Assembly (NCBI RefSeq): GCF_002272135.1
Contig: NZ_NPBF01000031.1
Location: forward strand, 1-50,918
Reading direction: 5' to 3'
Length of the DNA stretch: 50,918 nucleotides
Source of the DNA: Virgibacillus sp. 7505
GTDB lineage: Bacteria > Bacillota > Bacilli > Bacillales > Amphibacillaceae
Shown in pieces: positions 7,034 through 18,867 of the stretch. A model generated the notes under the pieces. It did no database searches. It saw only the letters and a program-made list of their open reading frames with translations, and was not told the DNA's origin. The stretch's first letter is position 1; each line of letters opens with the position of its first letter. Position numbers and translations under genes: made by a program.

Positions 7034-7978
7034 TTACAGCATTGCGTAAAGCAGCTTAGCTATTTTATGTGTATCATGCCGAAGCTTGCGCTGGTGATGA
7101 TCGATAATATCGGCTTCAATTACTTCAAGACCTAAAGACTTTAAGCGGCTGATATCATATACGACCGGTTCGGCATGCTCTTCTGCATAATTTTCACGAA
7201 TATCTTGCTCAATCGCACTATTATTGACGACGATTGTCGAGACAATATCGACTCCGATATGATCATGTATTGCTTGAATATGATCTCCTGCTGTATAACC
7301 CGTCGTTTCGCCGTATTGCGTCATTACATTACATACATAGACAACCTTGCCAGGTGCGTCTCGTAAGGCATTCTCAATCTCAGGTACAATCAGGTTCGGC
7401 ATAACACTCGTGTAGAGACTACCTGGACTGATGACAATCAAATCAGCCTGCTTAATCGCTTCGATCGCATCCGGCAATGGTTTGACCGGCAGCGGACTGA
7501 CAAATACTCGTTTGATCTGTTTATTCGCAAGCGGGATATTTGATTCTCCCGTCACAATCTCTCCATCCGTCATCTCTGCATGCAGCACGACATTCTGATT
7601 GGCAATCGGATAAATATTGCCCTTCACCTTAAGTACACGTGATATTTCTTTGATTCCATTATAAAAGTCCCCGGATATAGAGGTCATCGCCGCCAGCAGC
7701 AGATTCCCCATCGAATGCCCCGATAATCCATTGCCATCCTTGAACCGATGCTGGAATAAATCGATCAGCATCGGTTCTGCATCGGCCAATGCGGCGATGA
7801 CATTACGGATATCCCCTGGTGCCGGCATCGCAAGCTCGGTTCGCAGTTTACCTGAGCTGCCGCCATCATCAGCTACCGTGACAATTGCAGAAAGATCCAC
7901 CGGAAGCTGTTTTAATCCGCGCAGCAGAACAGGCATACCTGTTCCGCCCCCGATTGCAACTATTTTTTTCCTTATCAT
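7034..7978 (-). CDS. yvcK: gluconeogenesis factor YvcK/GlmR
   Basis: Member of the CofD-like/YvcK family, needed for growth on gluconeogenic carbon and for normal peptidoglycan precursor flow. In B. subtilis it binds UDP-GlcNAc and stimulates GlmS. The 314-residue protein has the N-terminal nucleotide-sugar binding glycine motif (AIGGGTGMPVLLRGLK) and the DDGGSSGKLR segment. ISPGSLYTSVMPN near residue 180 is also characteristic. Its ATG overlaps the rapZ TGA by one base, indicating translational coupling. Confidence 0.96.
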   Translation of the reverse strand: MIRKKIVAIGGGTGMPVLLRGLKQLPVDLSAIVTVADDGGSSGKLRTELAMPAPGDIRNVIAALADAEPMLIDLFQHRFKDGNGLSGHSMGNLLLAAMTSISGDFYNGIKEISRVLKVKGNIYPIANQNVVLHAEMTDGEIVTGESNIPLANKQIKRVFVSPLPVKPLPDAIEAIKQADLIVISPGSLYTSVMPNLIVPEIENALRDAPGKVVYVCNVMTQYGETTGYTAGDHIQAIHDHIGVDIVSTIVVNNSAIEQDIRENYAEEHAEPVVYDISRLKSLGLEVIEADIIDHHQRKLRHDTHKIAKLLYAML

Positions 7979-8859
7979 CAGTGGCTTTTCCTTTCTACAT
8001 CACGGTGCGTGACATGCGTCGCATAATTATCGCTGTACCTTTTTGCCAGGTACTCTGCGATAGCTACCGAACGATGCTGCCCGCCAGTACAGCCAATGGC
8101 TATCACAAGCTGGCTTTTGCCTTCCTTGCGGTACTGAGGCAGCATGAAGGTGAGCATATCCTCAAGCTTCTGCAGGAAAGTATGCGTATCAGACCACTTG
8201 AATACATAAGACGAAACAGGTTCATCCAAGCCCGTTTGCGGTCTGAGATTCTCTACATAGAAAGGATTCGGAAGGAAACGTACATCAAAGACAAGATCCG
8301 CATCAATTGGGAGCCCGTACTTGAAACCAAAACTCAGCATCTGAACAGTGAACTCTTCATAATCGGTATCCTTGAAGCGTTTCATGATTTTCTCGCGGAG
8401 CTGCTTCGGTTTCAGAGTCGAAGTATCCACGATGAATTGTGCTCTTCCACGCATTTGATCAAGCAGTGCACGTTCCTGCTGGATACCTTCCAGAGGAAGA
8501 CCTTCCGGCGCAAGCGGATGCGTCCTGCGTGTTTCTTTGTATCTGGTTACGAGCACTTCATCCTTTGAATCGAGGAATAAGACTTGCGGCTCCAGCCAAT
8601 TCTCCTGTGTCAGCTTGTCCAATGCTTCAAACAAAGAATCAAAGAATTCCCTGCCTCGCAAATCCATGACAAGTGCTACCTTCTTAATATCATTGGCAGC
8701 ATCACGCATCAAATCAAGGAATGTCGGCAGGAGTGCCGGGGGCAAATTATCCACACAATAGTAACCCAAGTCCTCGAAGCTTTGAACGGCAACCGTTTTG
8801 CCTGCTCCGGACATACCTGTAATGATGACGAGCTTGGTTTCATTCAACTGTTTCTCCAT
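7978..8859 (-). CDS. rapZ: RNase adapter protein RapZ (YvcJ)
   Basis: P-loop ATPase/GTPase. In enterobacteria RapZ controls GlmZ small-RNA decay; in B. subtilis YvcJ binds nucleotides and affects competence. The 293-residue protein has Walker A GMSGAGKT at about 15-22. The conserved C-terminal domain includes [18 protein letters not shown] and [18 protein letters not shown] precedes the ATG, and the gene starts 14 bases after the nudix gene. With yvcK it forms a cell-wall-sugar linked pair. Confidence 0.96.
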   Translation of the reverse strand: MEKQLNETKLVIITGMSGAGKTVAVQSFEDLGYYCVDNLPPALLPTFLDLMRDAANDIKKVALVMDLRGREFFDSLFEALDKLTQENWLEPQVLFLDSKDEVLVTRYKETRRTHPLAPEGLPLEGIQQERALLDQMRGRAQFIVDTSTLKPKQLREKIMKRFKDTDYEEFTVQMLSFGFKYGLPIDADLVFDVRFLPNPFYVENLRPQTGLDEPVSSYVFKWSDTHTFLQKLEDMLTFMLPQYRKEGKSQLVIAIGCTGGQHRSVAIAEYLAKRYSDNYATHVTHRDVERKSH

Positions 8860-8873
8860 GCGTATCCCCCGTT

Positions 8874-9341
8874 TTATTCTGGTGTCGTCGGATCCAGCTT
8901 GGACTGCAGCAGCTGGCGATCCTCCGTGTAGACGAATGTGCCGAACAATGGCTCATCTGTGTTGAACATATGGGCGAATATATCCCGATCTCCCTCTGCC
9001 ATCGGCAAATCCTTGATTTTCTTTTTATCTATCCATTCCAGCTTACCTTCCTGGCTTTCTTCAAGCAGATCACCAGTATATTCCTCAGCGAAGAAGGTGA
9101 ACATCATCCATTCATGCACAACTTTCTCGCCTTTCTTTATAACAAAAGTAAACGTACCTCGAAGCTCGGGTTCATGTATCGTCAATCCTGTTTCTTCCCA
9201 GAACTCCCGGACAGCAGTTTCCTTGACGGACTCACCTAGTTCCATTTTTCCGCCAGGCGCTGAGTACCATCCTTTACTCGGTTTCTTCAATAAAAGAACT
9301 TTGTCATCAACTGCCAAGATGCAGTTTGCAACACGTTGCAT
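8874..9341 (-). CDS. yvcI: nudix hydrolase (YvcI-like)
   Basis: A 155-residue nudix protein starting [14 protein letters not shown]. The nudix box GX5EX7REUXEEXGU is complete in [18 protein letters not shown] with WEETGL following, so pyrophosphohydrolase activity on a nucleoside-diphosphate derivative is expected; the substrate is unknown. The start is set by AGAGGTGG just before the ATG at 9341; in-frame extension to 9395 has no support. It heads the operon with rapZ, yvcK and whiA, as in B. subtilis. Confidence 0.93.
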   Translation of the reverse strand: MQRVANCILAVDDKVLLLKKPSKGWYSAPGGKMELGESVKETAVREFWEETGLTIHEPELRGTFTFVIKKGEKVVHEWMMFTFFAEEYTGDLLEESQEGKLEWIDKKKIKDLPMAEGDRDIFAHMFNTDEPLFGTFVYTEDRQLLQSKLDPTTPE

Positions 9342-9400
9342 GCTTCCACCTCTTTCTCTGTGTAAGTGGACATGTCGGTTCGTTTTACACATCACTCTAT

Positions 9401-9430
9401 ATTATACTATTTCTGTTTATCTTCAAACAG
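9401..9430 (-). promoter_or_regulatory. putative operon promoter with inverted repeat
   Basis: On the minus strand a consensus -10 TATAAT (9401-9406) lies 60 bases before the nudix start. Upstream of it sits an inverted repeat CTGTTT-6-AAACAG (9413-9430) spanning the spacer and -35 zone. No good -35 is seen. The repeat could be an operator. Confidence 0.45.
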
Positions 9431-9481
9431 TATTATGTTTCCTAAGTCTTCACCAAAAATCGCCGTTAATCCCTAAAAGAA

Positions 9482-9516
9482 CAAAAAAAAATGCATAGGT
9501 GCCGAGACACCTATGC
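9482..9516 (-). terminator. terminator after trxB
   Basis: On the minus strand GCATAGGTG pairs with CACCTATGC around a 6-base loop. A run of at least eight T follows. Confidence 0.85.
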
Positions 9517-9519
9517 CAA

Positions 9520-9556
9520 TAACTAATTTATCTATTAAAAGGGGGTCAATTAGTTA
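9520..9556. repeat. 9-bp inverted repeat downstream of trxB
   Basis: TAACTAATT (9520-9528) and its exact complement AATTAGTTA (9548-9556) flank a 19-base segment with a G5 run. It lies in the trxB 3' untranslated region just before the terminator. The role is unknown. Confidence 0.45.
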
Positions 9557-9632
9557 AAACCAGTATAGCAAATGATTATGTCGCCCATGTTACAGCAGCA
9601 TTAAGAATCATTTACAGGAAGGGCCTAGCTGA

Positions 9633-10607
<975 letters not shown>

Positions 10608-10679
10608 TTATCAGTCGTGTTATCTACTCGTTAGCATATAAGATTCTGCGCATAACGTCCATCTTTCTGCCTATAGCTT

Positions 10680-11687
10680 TTAAGAAAGCCAATAAAAATC
10701 TTCTTTTGTCAGATGGCTGAATCTGCGGCTGCCTTCTTGCCATAGCTTTTCAGCATAAGCTCCGTTACCAGCCTTCTTCGCCGCCAAGCTGAACCACTTA
10801 TAATAGGAAGCATGTCCTTTCACTCGTCTTTTATCCAGATGAAGGAAGCGCTCGACGGCGTCTTCATAGTATCCTGTCATGGAAAAGGCACATGCGATAC
10901 GTAAATGCTGCTCTTCATGGATAGGGAAGATATTGCGAAGCAGACGAAGATGTTCGTCTCTTTGGTCGAATTGGCCCATGTCATGATAGAACATAGCAAG
11001 ATTCACATGAGTGTAAACAGAAACTTGTTCACTCAGCAAGTGCTCTTCTTCCATTCGCACTGCTTCCTTTTGATTATCGGAAAAGAAAAGTGCTTTAGCA
11101 TACTCGTGCTTCGCAAGCATATGTTCTGGAAACATACTCATCATTTCTTCCAGAATAGGCAAAGCAAACTGCCATTCTTCCCGCTCTAAATAATAAAACG
11201 CCGACTCCTGGAACATGATGAGCTCATCTTCTTCCTCTGTTGTCCAAAGCTCATCGTCCTCTCCCTCGGCTTCCACGTACGTCAATAGTTCTTCTGCCTG
11301 TTCCCGAAAGTCACCCTCCGGATCCATTTCCAGGTACAAGTTAGCGTACTTCTCTGCATCGTGCATGTAACCAAGCTTGGAATAATTATGGGAAAGCAAA
11401 TAAAAGCATTCCGCGTAATCATCTCCATGCTCTTTAATGATGTCATCCAGTATATAAATTGCTTTATGGAATGATCCCATTTCCGTAAAAATAACCGACT
11501 TCTGGCAGTGATAGATCACTTCCGTCGGTTCTTTTTCGATCGCTTTATTAAGCCATTTCATAGCTTTGTCCAGCTTACCGCTTCGATAGGCTTCAATACC
11601 CTTTGTATAATAGAAATCTCCTTCTGGAATGAAGGGGATGATATTTGACGGTCGTGCCTGCTGCTCTGCTGGTTCCAGCGTTTGCAT
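10680..11687 (-). CDS. tetratricopeptide-repeat protein (YvcD-like)
   Basis: A 335-residue protein with TPR-type helical repeats from about residue 25 (DFYYTKGIEAYRSGKLDKAMKWL, a typical TPR) to the C-terminus and an acidic stretch (EAEGEDDELWTTEEEDEL) near 150. TPR proteins scaffold protein-protein contacts; no catalytic domain is seen. AGGAGG before the ATG at 11687 fixes the start, and in-frame extension to 11741 is unsupported. Its position next to trxB matches B. subtilis yvcD. The partner is unknown. Confidence 0.85.
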   Translation of the reverse strand: MQTLEPAEQQARPSNIIPFIPEGDFYYTKGIEAYRSGKLDKAMKWLNKAIEKEPTEVIYHCQKSVIFTEMGSFHKAIYILDDIIKEHGDDYAECFYLLSHNYSKLGYMHDAEKYANLYLEMDPEGDFREQAEELLTYVEAEGEDDELWTTEEEDELIMFQESAFYYLEREEWQFALPILEEMMSMFPEHMLAKHEYAKALFFSDNQKEAVRMEEEHLLSEQVSVYTHVNLAMFYHDMGQFDQRDEHLRLLRNIFPIHEEQHLRIACAFSMTGYYEDAVERFLHLDKRRVKGHASYYKWFSLAAKKAGNGAYAEKLWQEGSRRFSHLTKEDFYWLS

Positions 11688-11758
11688 GTGTTTCCTCCTA
11701 CTGCTTTTAGATATCCCATGAAGTATACCATATTTCCACATTTGCTCCTACACTTGAA

Positions 11759-11795
11759 GAAAAAAAGACTGCTCCCCCTTAGGGAAACAGTCTCT
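11759..11795 (-). terminator. terminator after glpD
   Basis: On the minus strand AAGACTGTTTCCC pairs with GGGGAGCAGTCTT (wobbles and one mismatch). Seven T residues follow. Confidence 0.85.
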
Positions 11796-11810
11796 TCTTG
11801 ATGAGGAAGC

Positions 11811-13493
11811 TTACACAGTTTGCAAGTCGTCTTCTTTAACCGGCACAACTGCTTCTTTCGCCAATACGTCTAGCTCGCGAGTATACTCAGCTTTCTGTTC
11901 TGCAGAATAGCCCAGTGTTTCAGCCATGTAATCGATAACCGCATCTTTGTTTGTATGAACAAAGTTGATGTTGAATAGCAAAGCACCTGTACGTCGAACA
12001 AAGAAATCGACTGGTTTGAATGCAAGCTCTTCTTCGATTGCATAACGAAGCTGTGCAAATACAAGCGGATCGATGTTAGCAGCTTTTGCTTCATCCTTCA
12101 GCGTTTCGAAGCGCTCGAATACTTTATCAACGTTTGCTCCGTAACGGCTTACCATCTTAAGTGCATCTTCAGCAGAAAGACCAATTGCTTTTCCTTCATC
12201 CACTTTACGTTCTTTGAAGCGCTCGAAGCCTTTGGATCCGCCGACTTCTCCACCAGAGATCGGAAGGTTCTTCGTATCCGCTTGGGAATAAAGGATACCT
12301 TCCTCTTTCTTGAACTGATCAGCCACAAGATTAACTGCTTCGATTGCCATTTTACGGTAGCCAGTAAGCTTACCGCCAGCCATGGAAATCAAACCGCTGT
12401 CAGAAACGAAGATTTCATCCTTACGGGAAATCTCACCAGGCTTCTTGCCTTCTTCCTGGATAAGCGGACGAAGACCTGCCCAGCTGGATTCCACATCATC
12501 TTTTGTGATTTCCACTGTTGGGAACATGTAGTTAATGGAATCGATGATATAGTCACGATCTTCAACTGTCATAACTGGGTGCTTGATGTCACCTTTATAA
12601 GTTGTATCTGTAGTACCGACATATGTCTTGCCTTCACGCGGAATAGCGAAAACCATACGGCCATCTGGTGTATCGAAATATACCGCTTGGCGCAATGGGA
12701 AACGCTCGCCATCGAATACCAAGTGCACACCTTTTGTAAGATGCAGCGTTTTGCCTTTTTTAGAACCGTCTTTTTCACGAAGTGTATCTACCCATGGACC
12801 GCCGGCATTTACAATTTTCTTCGCGAAGATACGGTGTTTTTCACCAGTTGTAAGATCTTCTGCTACAACGCCTGTCACTTTACCGCCAGCATCATAGATG
12901 AATTCAATCACTTTTGTGTAATTGATTGCGTGGACACCTTTTTCCACGGCCTTTTTCAAAACTTCAAGAGTCAAACGCGCATCGTCTGTTTTGTATTCTA
13001 CATAACGACCGCCGCCCAGCAAACCTTCCGATTTAACTAGTGGCTCTCTATCCAATACTTCATCACGTTTCAACATTGTACGACGTTCCGCTCTTTTTAC
13101 TCCTGCAAGAAAGTCATAGACGCGTAATCCGATGTTTGTTGTAAACGGACCGAATGTTCCACCTTTGTGGAAAGGAAGCAGCATCCATTCTGGTGTTGTT
13201 ACGTGAGGACCATTTTCATATACGATTTCACGTTCTTTACCAACTTCAGCAACCATTTTCACTTCAAATTGCTTCAAGTAGCGCAAACCACCGTGAACCA
13301 ATTTTGTTGAACGAGAAGAAGTACCTGCTGCAAAGTCCTGCATTTCAACAAGACCTACGTTCATTCCGCGCATTCTTGCATCTAGAGAAATACCAGAACC
13401 AGTGATCCCACCACCGATTACAAGAACATCTAGAGGTTTATCAGTTAAATTTGCATAAATATCGTTACGTTTTTTACTAGAGAAAACAGTCAT
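11811..13493 (-). CDS. glpD: glycerol-3-phosphate dehydrogenase, FAD-dependent
   Basis: Membrane-associated respiratory enzyme oxidising sn-glycerol-3-phosphate to dihydroxyacetone phosphate and feeding electrons to menaquinone. The 560-residue protein (B. subtilis 555) has the Rossmann FAD motif IGGGITGSGISLDARMRG near residues 25-42, the GTSSRSTKLVHGGLRYL signature and TYVGTTDTTY. The start is the ATG at 13493 with AAGGAG upstream. The open frame extends 35 codons further through the untranslated leader, which is coincidental. It has its own promoter and a leader hairpin, as expected for GlpP antitermination. Confidence 0.97.
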   Translation of the reverse strand: MTVFSSKKRNDIYANLTDKPLDVLVIGGGITGSGISLDARMRGMNVGLVEMQDFAAGTSSRSTKLVHGGLRYLKQFEVKMVAEVGKEREIVYENGPHVTTPEWMLLPFHKGGTFGPFTTNIGLRVYDFLAGVKRAERRTMLKRDEVLDREPLVKSEGLLGGGRYVEYKTDDARLTLEVLKKAVEKGVHAINYTKVIEFIYDAGGKVTGVVAEDLTTGEKHRIFAKKIVNAGGPWVDTLREKDGSKKGKTLHLTKGVHLVFDGERFPLRQAVYFDTPDGRMVFAIPREGKTYVGTTDTTYKGDIKHPVMTVEDRDYIIDSINYMFPTVEITKDDVESSWAGLRPLIQEEGKKPGEISRKDEIFVSDSGLISMAGGKLTGYRKMAIEAVNLVADQFKKEEGILYSQADTKNLPISGGEVGGSKGFERFKERKVDEGKAIGLSAEDALKMVSRYGANVDKVFERFETLKDEAKAANIDPLVFAQLRYAIEEELAFKPVDFFVRRTGALLFNINFVHTNKDAVIDYMAETLGYSAEQKAEYTRELDVLAKEAVVPVKEDDLQTV

Positions 13494-13574
13494 GCATGAA
13501 CACTCCTTTTTAGATTCAGCGCTCCCATTATTTCTATACCCCATTAGTGTAGAAGTCATGTATAGAAAGCAGAA

Positions 13575-13685
13575 AGAGACCACAAATAATCCATACAATG
13601 TATAGATATTCGCGGTCTCTCCAAAGTCTCGGGCCGAATCATTAACTTGTGATTTCAGTATAACATGCTCTTCCCGATTTGAAAA
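13575..13685 (-). promoter_or_regulatory. glpD promoter and GlpP-type leader terminator
   Basis: On the minus strand a promoter TTTTCA (13680-13685), 17 bases, TATACT (13657-13662) precedes a leader of about 155 nt. The leader holds an inverted repeat AGAGACC (13614-13620) and GGTCTCT (13575-13581), the latter followed by a T-rich TTCTGCTTTCT. This position and shape match the B. subtilis glpD leader, where GlpP with glycerol-3-phosphate prevents termination. The mechanism is inferred from that homology. Confidence 0.6.
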
Positions 13686-13691
13686 GTTATA

Positions 13692-16024
<2,333 letters not shown>

Positions 16025-16056
16025 AACGATTTTCCCCTTTGTTGATAGATTTTTTT

Positions 16057-16070
16057 GGAGAGCGCTTTCA
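16057..16070. promoter_or_regulatory. cre-like site in the glpF leader
   Basis: The minus strand TGAAAGCGCTCTCC matches TGWAANCGNTNWCA at all positions but the last. It lies 33 bases before the glpF ATG, within the transcribed leader, where CcpA could act as a roadblock. Confidence 0.5.
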
Positions 16071-16163
16071 TTAAGCGTCCAAAATAACTGCGCTTCAGAA
16101 GAATCATAGAAAATAGCTAAGATCATCCTAAAAATATTACAAGGAAGCGCTGTCTTTTGGATA

Positions 16164-16228
16164 AGAAAAATCCATCACCTAATATAACATAGTATGCCCT
16201 TTGGCGTGTACTAAAAAGGTAATGGATT
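16164..16228 (-). promoter_or_regulatory. glpF leader terminator (GlpP target type)
   Basis: On the minus strand AATCCATTACCT (16217-16228) pairs with AGGTGATGGATT (16169-16180), 12 bp with one wobble, followed by TTTTTC. A smaller internal stem around GCC/GGC lies in the loop. It is placed between the glpF promoter and gene, as for the B. subtilis glpFK leader controlled by GlpP. Confidence 0.65.
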
Positions 16229-16266
16229 CTCCGTATCTCCGATCATAAATATTAACTTATAGGTAG

Positions 16267-16295
16267 ACTTTACACCTATTTGAAAGCGGTGTCAA
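16267..16295 (-). promoter_or_regulatory. glpF promoter with overlapping cre site
   Basis: On the minus strand TTGACA (16290-16295), 17 bases, TAAAGT (16267-16272). A cre-like TGACACCGCTTTCA (16281-16294; 13 of 14 positions) covers the -35, so CcpA binding would block RNA polymerase. The -35 begins 5 bases after the glpP stop codon. Confidence 0.75.
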
Positions 16296-16299
16296 CAAC

Positions 16300-16842
16300 T
16301 TACCACAAACTTTTTTTAGAAGTTGAAACCGCTGTCGCACCTGCTTCCAATGCAGAATCCACATCTTCACGGGTCCGAATGAGCCCTCCGGCGATGACCG
16401 GGATGCCTACTTGCTCGGATACTTCTTTTATCATATGAGGAATTAACCCCGGCAACACTTCGATAAAGTCCGGCTGTGTTTTCTTGATCAAAGAAAGATT
16501 GTGATCCAATGCATGTCCATCAATTAGAAATAATCGCTGAACTGCAGTTATCTTATATTTTTTAGCTGCATGGATGACATTCGTCCTTGTCGATATGACG
16601 CCATCCGGTTTCAGACGCTGACAGACAAAGTCCATACCCGCATCATCCGTTTTTAATCCCTGTATCAAATCGACATGCAGAAACACCTTCTTACCAGCCT
16701 TCTTCGCATATTTGATCTGGGAAGGAAGCTGTGCAATCCTTGTTTCGAGCAGGACCATCATCTGCATATCTTCCCGCTGAAGCAATTCGTCGAAGTCTCT
16801 TTCATTACGAGCTGCAGGCAAAATGCGCTGTCCTAAATCCAT
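16300..16842 (-). CDS. glpP: glycerol-3-phosphate responsive antiterminator
   Basis: RNA-binding antiterminator that, with glycerol-3-phosphate, lets RNA polymerase pass the leader terminators of glpF and glpD. The 180-residue protein is a TIM-barrel-like fold: MMVLLETRIAQLPSQI, HVDLIQGLKTD, STRTNVI, EVLPGLIP and VIAGGLIRTRED are family landmarks. AAGGAGG 6 bases before the ATG at 16842 sets the start. Both of its expected RNA targets are present in this window. A terminator-like hairpin sits just before its ribosome binding site. Confidence 0.95.
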   Translation of the reverse strand: MDLGQRILPAARNERDFDELLQREDMQMMVLLETRIAQLPSQIKYAKKAGKKVFLHVDLIQGLKTDDAGMDFVCQRLKPDGVISTRTNVIHAAKKYKITAVQRLFLIDGHALDHNLSLIKKTQPDFIEVLPGLIPHMIKEVSEQVGIPVIAGGLIRTREDVDSALEAGATAVSTSKKSLW

Positions 16843-16854
16843 TCTTTTCCTCCT

Positions 16855-16890
16855 TATAAAACAAGCAGACACACTAAGTTGTCTGCTTGT
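16855..16890 (-). terminator. hairpin between yvoF and glpP
   Basis: On the minus strand ACAAGCAGACA pairs perfectly with TGTCTGCTTGT (8-base loop), followed by TTTTAT. It includes the yvoF stop codon and ends 3 bases before the glpP ribosome binding site. The glpP transcript must therefore read through it or start within it. Confidence 0.7.
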
Positions 16891-17383
16891 TCTTGCGTTG
16901 TTCTGCTGTATAAATCACTTGCATCGGATTACCGCCGACCATCGCACCAGGAGGCACATCCCGATGGACGAGCGTGGCAGCTGAGACAACCGCTCCGTCT
17001 CCTATCGTGACACCTGGCAGTATCGTCGTATTGGCTCCTACCATCACATTATCCCCGATAGTGACGTCACCAAGACGGTATTCTGTCGTCAAATACTCAT
17101 GAGCCAGAATCGTCGTATTATAGCCGATAATCGTATTCTTACCAATCCTGATCCTCTCCGGAAAGAGGAAATCAGGCACGACCATGAGAGCCAGTGCTGT
17201 TTCTTGGCCGATATTCATCTTAAGAAATATCTTATACAGCCAATTTTTCACACCAAGAAAAGGCGTATAGCGGCCAATTTGGATGACGATGAAATTCTTT
17301 ACTACCTTCCAAAAGGAAACTGTTTTATAAAGCTGCCAAAGCGAATTCGGCCCTTTAACGGGATAGCTTTCCGTTTTGCGCAT
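16874..17383 (-). CDS. yvoF: left-handed beta-helix acyltransferase (YvoF-like)
   Basis: A 169-residue hexapeptide-repeat protein of the LbetaH acetyltransferase superfamily. From residue about 65, [LIV]GxxxxI-type repeats are clear (RIGKNTIIGYNTTILA, VTIGDNVMVGANTTILPGVTIGDGAVVSA), ending in PPGAMVGGNPMQVI. The acceptor is unknown. The ATG lies 29 bases inside the ppaX coding region, with AAGGAAG upstream, so the two are translationally coupled. B. subtilis has the same ppaX-yvoF order but follows it with the histidine operon rather than glpP. Confidence 0.88.
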   Translation of the reverse strand: MRKTESYPVKGPNSLWQLYKTVSFWKVVKNFIVIQIGRYTPFLGVKNWLYKIFLKMNIGQETALALMVVPDFLFPERIRIGKNTIIGYNTTILAHEYLTTEYRLGDVTIGDNVMVGANTTILPGVTIGDGAVVSAATLVHRDVPPGAMVGGNPMQVIYTAEQRKNKQTT

Positions 17384-18026
17384 GTACTTCTTCCTTTACG
17401 ATATCGAATAAGTCACGGATATCCTCAAGCATATAATCCGGTCCATAAGCCAGCAAAGATTGCTTGCCTTTGATTGACCAAGCCACACCCGCAGTTTTAG
17501 TGCCGGCATTTTTACCAGATTCGATGTCATGGTAATTATCTCCGATCATGATCGCTTCCTCTGGCAAGCTGTCGAGCGCCTCCAAACCTTTCATAACGGG
17601 TTCTGGATGAGGTTTTGCTTGTTTGATATCATCATACCCGATTACCACATCAAACAATCCGCCAAGCCCGCATACCTGCAGCCCTCGCCTAGCAGTATCG
17701 CGCATCTTCGTCGTAACGATACCTAGCTTGAAGCCAGCCTGCTTGAGCTGCTGCAATGTTTCTGCCACATACGGGTAAGCCTCAACGTAAGCATCATGAT
17801 GCTTCAGATTGTGTTCCCGGTATGCTGCAATCATTTCTTCCGCTCTTACAGGATCGATATTTTCGAACACATCCTTCAGCGGAGGACCTATGAACGGAAG
17901 AAGTTCTTCCCGCTCATACGTCCGCCCCGTATACCGCTCCAGTGTAGCAGTATATGAAGCTAGAATCAGACTATTAGAATCTATCAGCGTTCCATCAAGG
18001 TCAAACAACAATGTCGTGATTGCCAT
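17355..18026 (-). CDS. ppaX: pyrophosphatase PpaX
   Basis: HAD-superfamily phosphatase that hydrolyses the pyrophosphate released when HprK phosphorolyses HPr-Ser-P. Motif I is FDLDGTLIDS (residues 9-18), motif II lies near GIVTTKMRD, and motif IV is MIGDNYHDIESGKNAG. At 223 residues it is slightly longer than B. subtilis PpaX. GGGAGG precedes the ATG by about 11 bases. It sits in the hprK-lgt-ppaX operon, which makes the PpaX assignment better than a generic phosphoglycolate phosphatase. A yvoD homologue found in B. subtilis between lgt and ppaX is absent. Confidence 0.92.
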   Translation of the reverse strand: MAITTLLFDLDGTLIDSNSLILASYTATLERYTGRTYEREELLPFIGPPLKDVFENIDPVRAEEMIAAYREHNLKHHDAYVEAYPYVAETLQQLKQAGFKLGIVTTKMRDTARRGLQVCGLGGLFDVVIGYDDIKQAKPHPEPVMKGLEALDSLPEEAIMIGDNYHDIESGKNAGTKTAGVAWSIKGKQSLLAYGPDYMLEDIRDLFDIVKEEVHAQNGKLSR

Positions 18027-18048
18027 TTCGCACTCGCCTCCCTATTTC

Positions 18049-18867
18049 TTAATCTTTATAACGAGGTGTATTCGCACCAGGACGCCGGCGGATAATAACT
18101 ATAATTATCGCAATGACGATGGCCACGATCGAGACGATTTGCGCTGCACGCAATCCCTCAGCTACAAGACTATCTGTCCGCATTCCTTCGATAAAGTAGC
18201 GTCCAAGACTATACCAAGCAAGGTAGAACAAGAACATTTCCCCGCGCTTCAGGTTCACTCTGCGAAGGACGAGCAAAATAACGAACCCAAGTATATTCCA
18301 TAATGATTCATAAAGGAATGTTGGGTGATAAAGAACGCCATCAATACACATTTGGTTATTGATGAAATCCGGGAGATACTGAATGTAGTTTTGATATGCT
18401 TCTGCTGAAACAGGTCCACCGTGCGCTTCCTGGTTCATGAAGTTGCCCCAGCGCCCGATTGCCTGTCCAAGAATTAAACTAGGAGCCGCTATATCCGCCA
18501 GCTTCCAGAAGGAAATCTTTTTCACACGGCAGAAAATAATTGCTGTGATGATGGAACCGATCAAAGCACCATGGATGGCGATGCCGCCTTCCCATATTGC
18601 AAACACTTTCCAAAACGGACCATCCGCATAGCTTTCCCATTCGAAAACGACGTAATAGATTCGTGCCGAAATGATGGCTGCTGGTATCGCAAATACAAGG
18701 AAGTCGACGAATGTATCTTTATGTAATCCGCGTTTTTTGGATTCGCGGATAGCAAGCCATAGTCCCAGCGCCGCACCGACTGCGATAATGACGCCATACC
18801 AATAAATCGACACTGAACCGAGCTGCAGAAATACCCGGTTAAGCGGTTGTACTTCACACATTTCCAT
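18049..18867 (-). CDS. lgt: prolipoprotein diacylglyceryl transferase
   Basis: Integral membrane enzyme moving diacylglycerol from phosphatidylglycerol to the lipobox cysteine of prolipoproteins. The 272-residue protein has seven hydrophobic segments, the signature [25 protein letters not shown] with the conserved His, and the C-terminal [14 protein letters not shown]. Its ATG at 18867 overlaps the hprK end by 14 bases, with GGGAG 9 bases upstream; ATG at 18861 is an alternative. The lipoprotein CccB at 41.4 kb is one likely substrate. Confidence 0.96.
   Translation of the reverse strand: MEMCEVQPLNRVFLQLGSVSIYWYGVIIAVGAALGLWLAIRESKKRGLHKDTFVDFLVFAIPAAIISARIYYVVFEWESYADGPFWKVFAIWEGGIAIHGALIGSIITAIIFCRVKKISFWKLADIAAPSLILGQAIGRWGNFMNQEAHGGPVSAEAYQNYIQYLPDFINNQMCIDGVLYHPTFLYESLWNILGFVILLVLRRVNLKRGEMFLFYLAWYSLGRYFIEGMRTDSLVAEGLRAAQIVSIVAIVIAIIIVIIRRRPGANTPRYKD

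Noticed and set aside
7885-8568. A 227-codon plus-strand frame opposite rapZ
   Set aside because: Antisense to conserved RapZ; no ribosome binding site.
12282-13040. A 252-codon plus-strand frame opposite glpD
   Set aside because: Antisense shadow; Cys/Phe-rich composition and no known motif.
13494-13598. N-terminal extension of GlpD by 35 codons
   Set aside because: It translates the untranslated leader with its terminator hairpin; the ATG at 13493 has the ribosome binding site and the family N-terminus.
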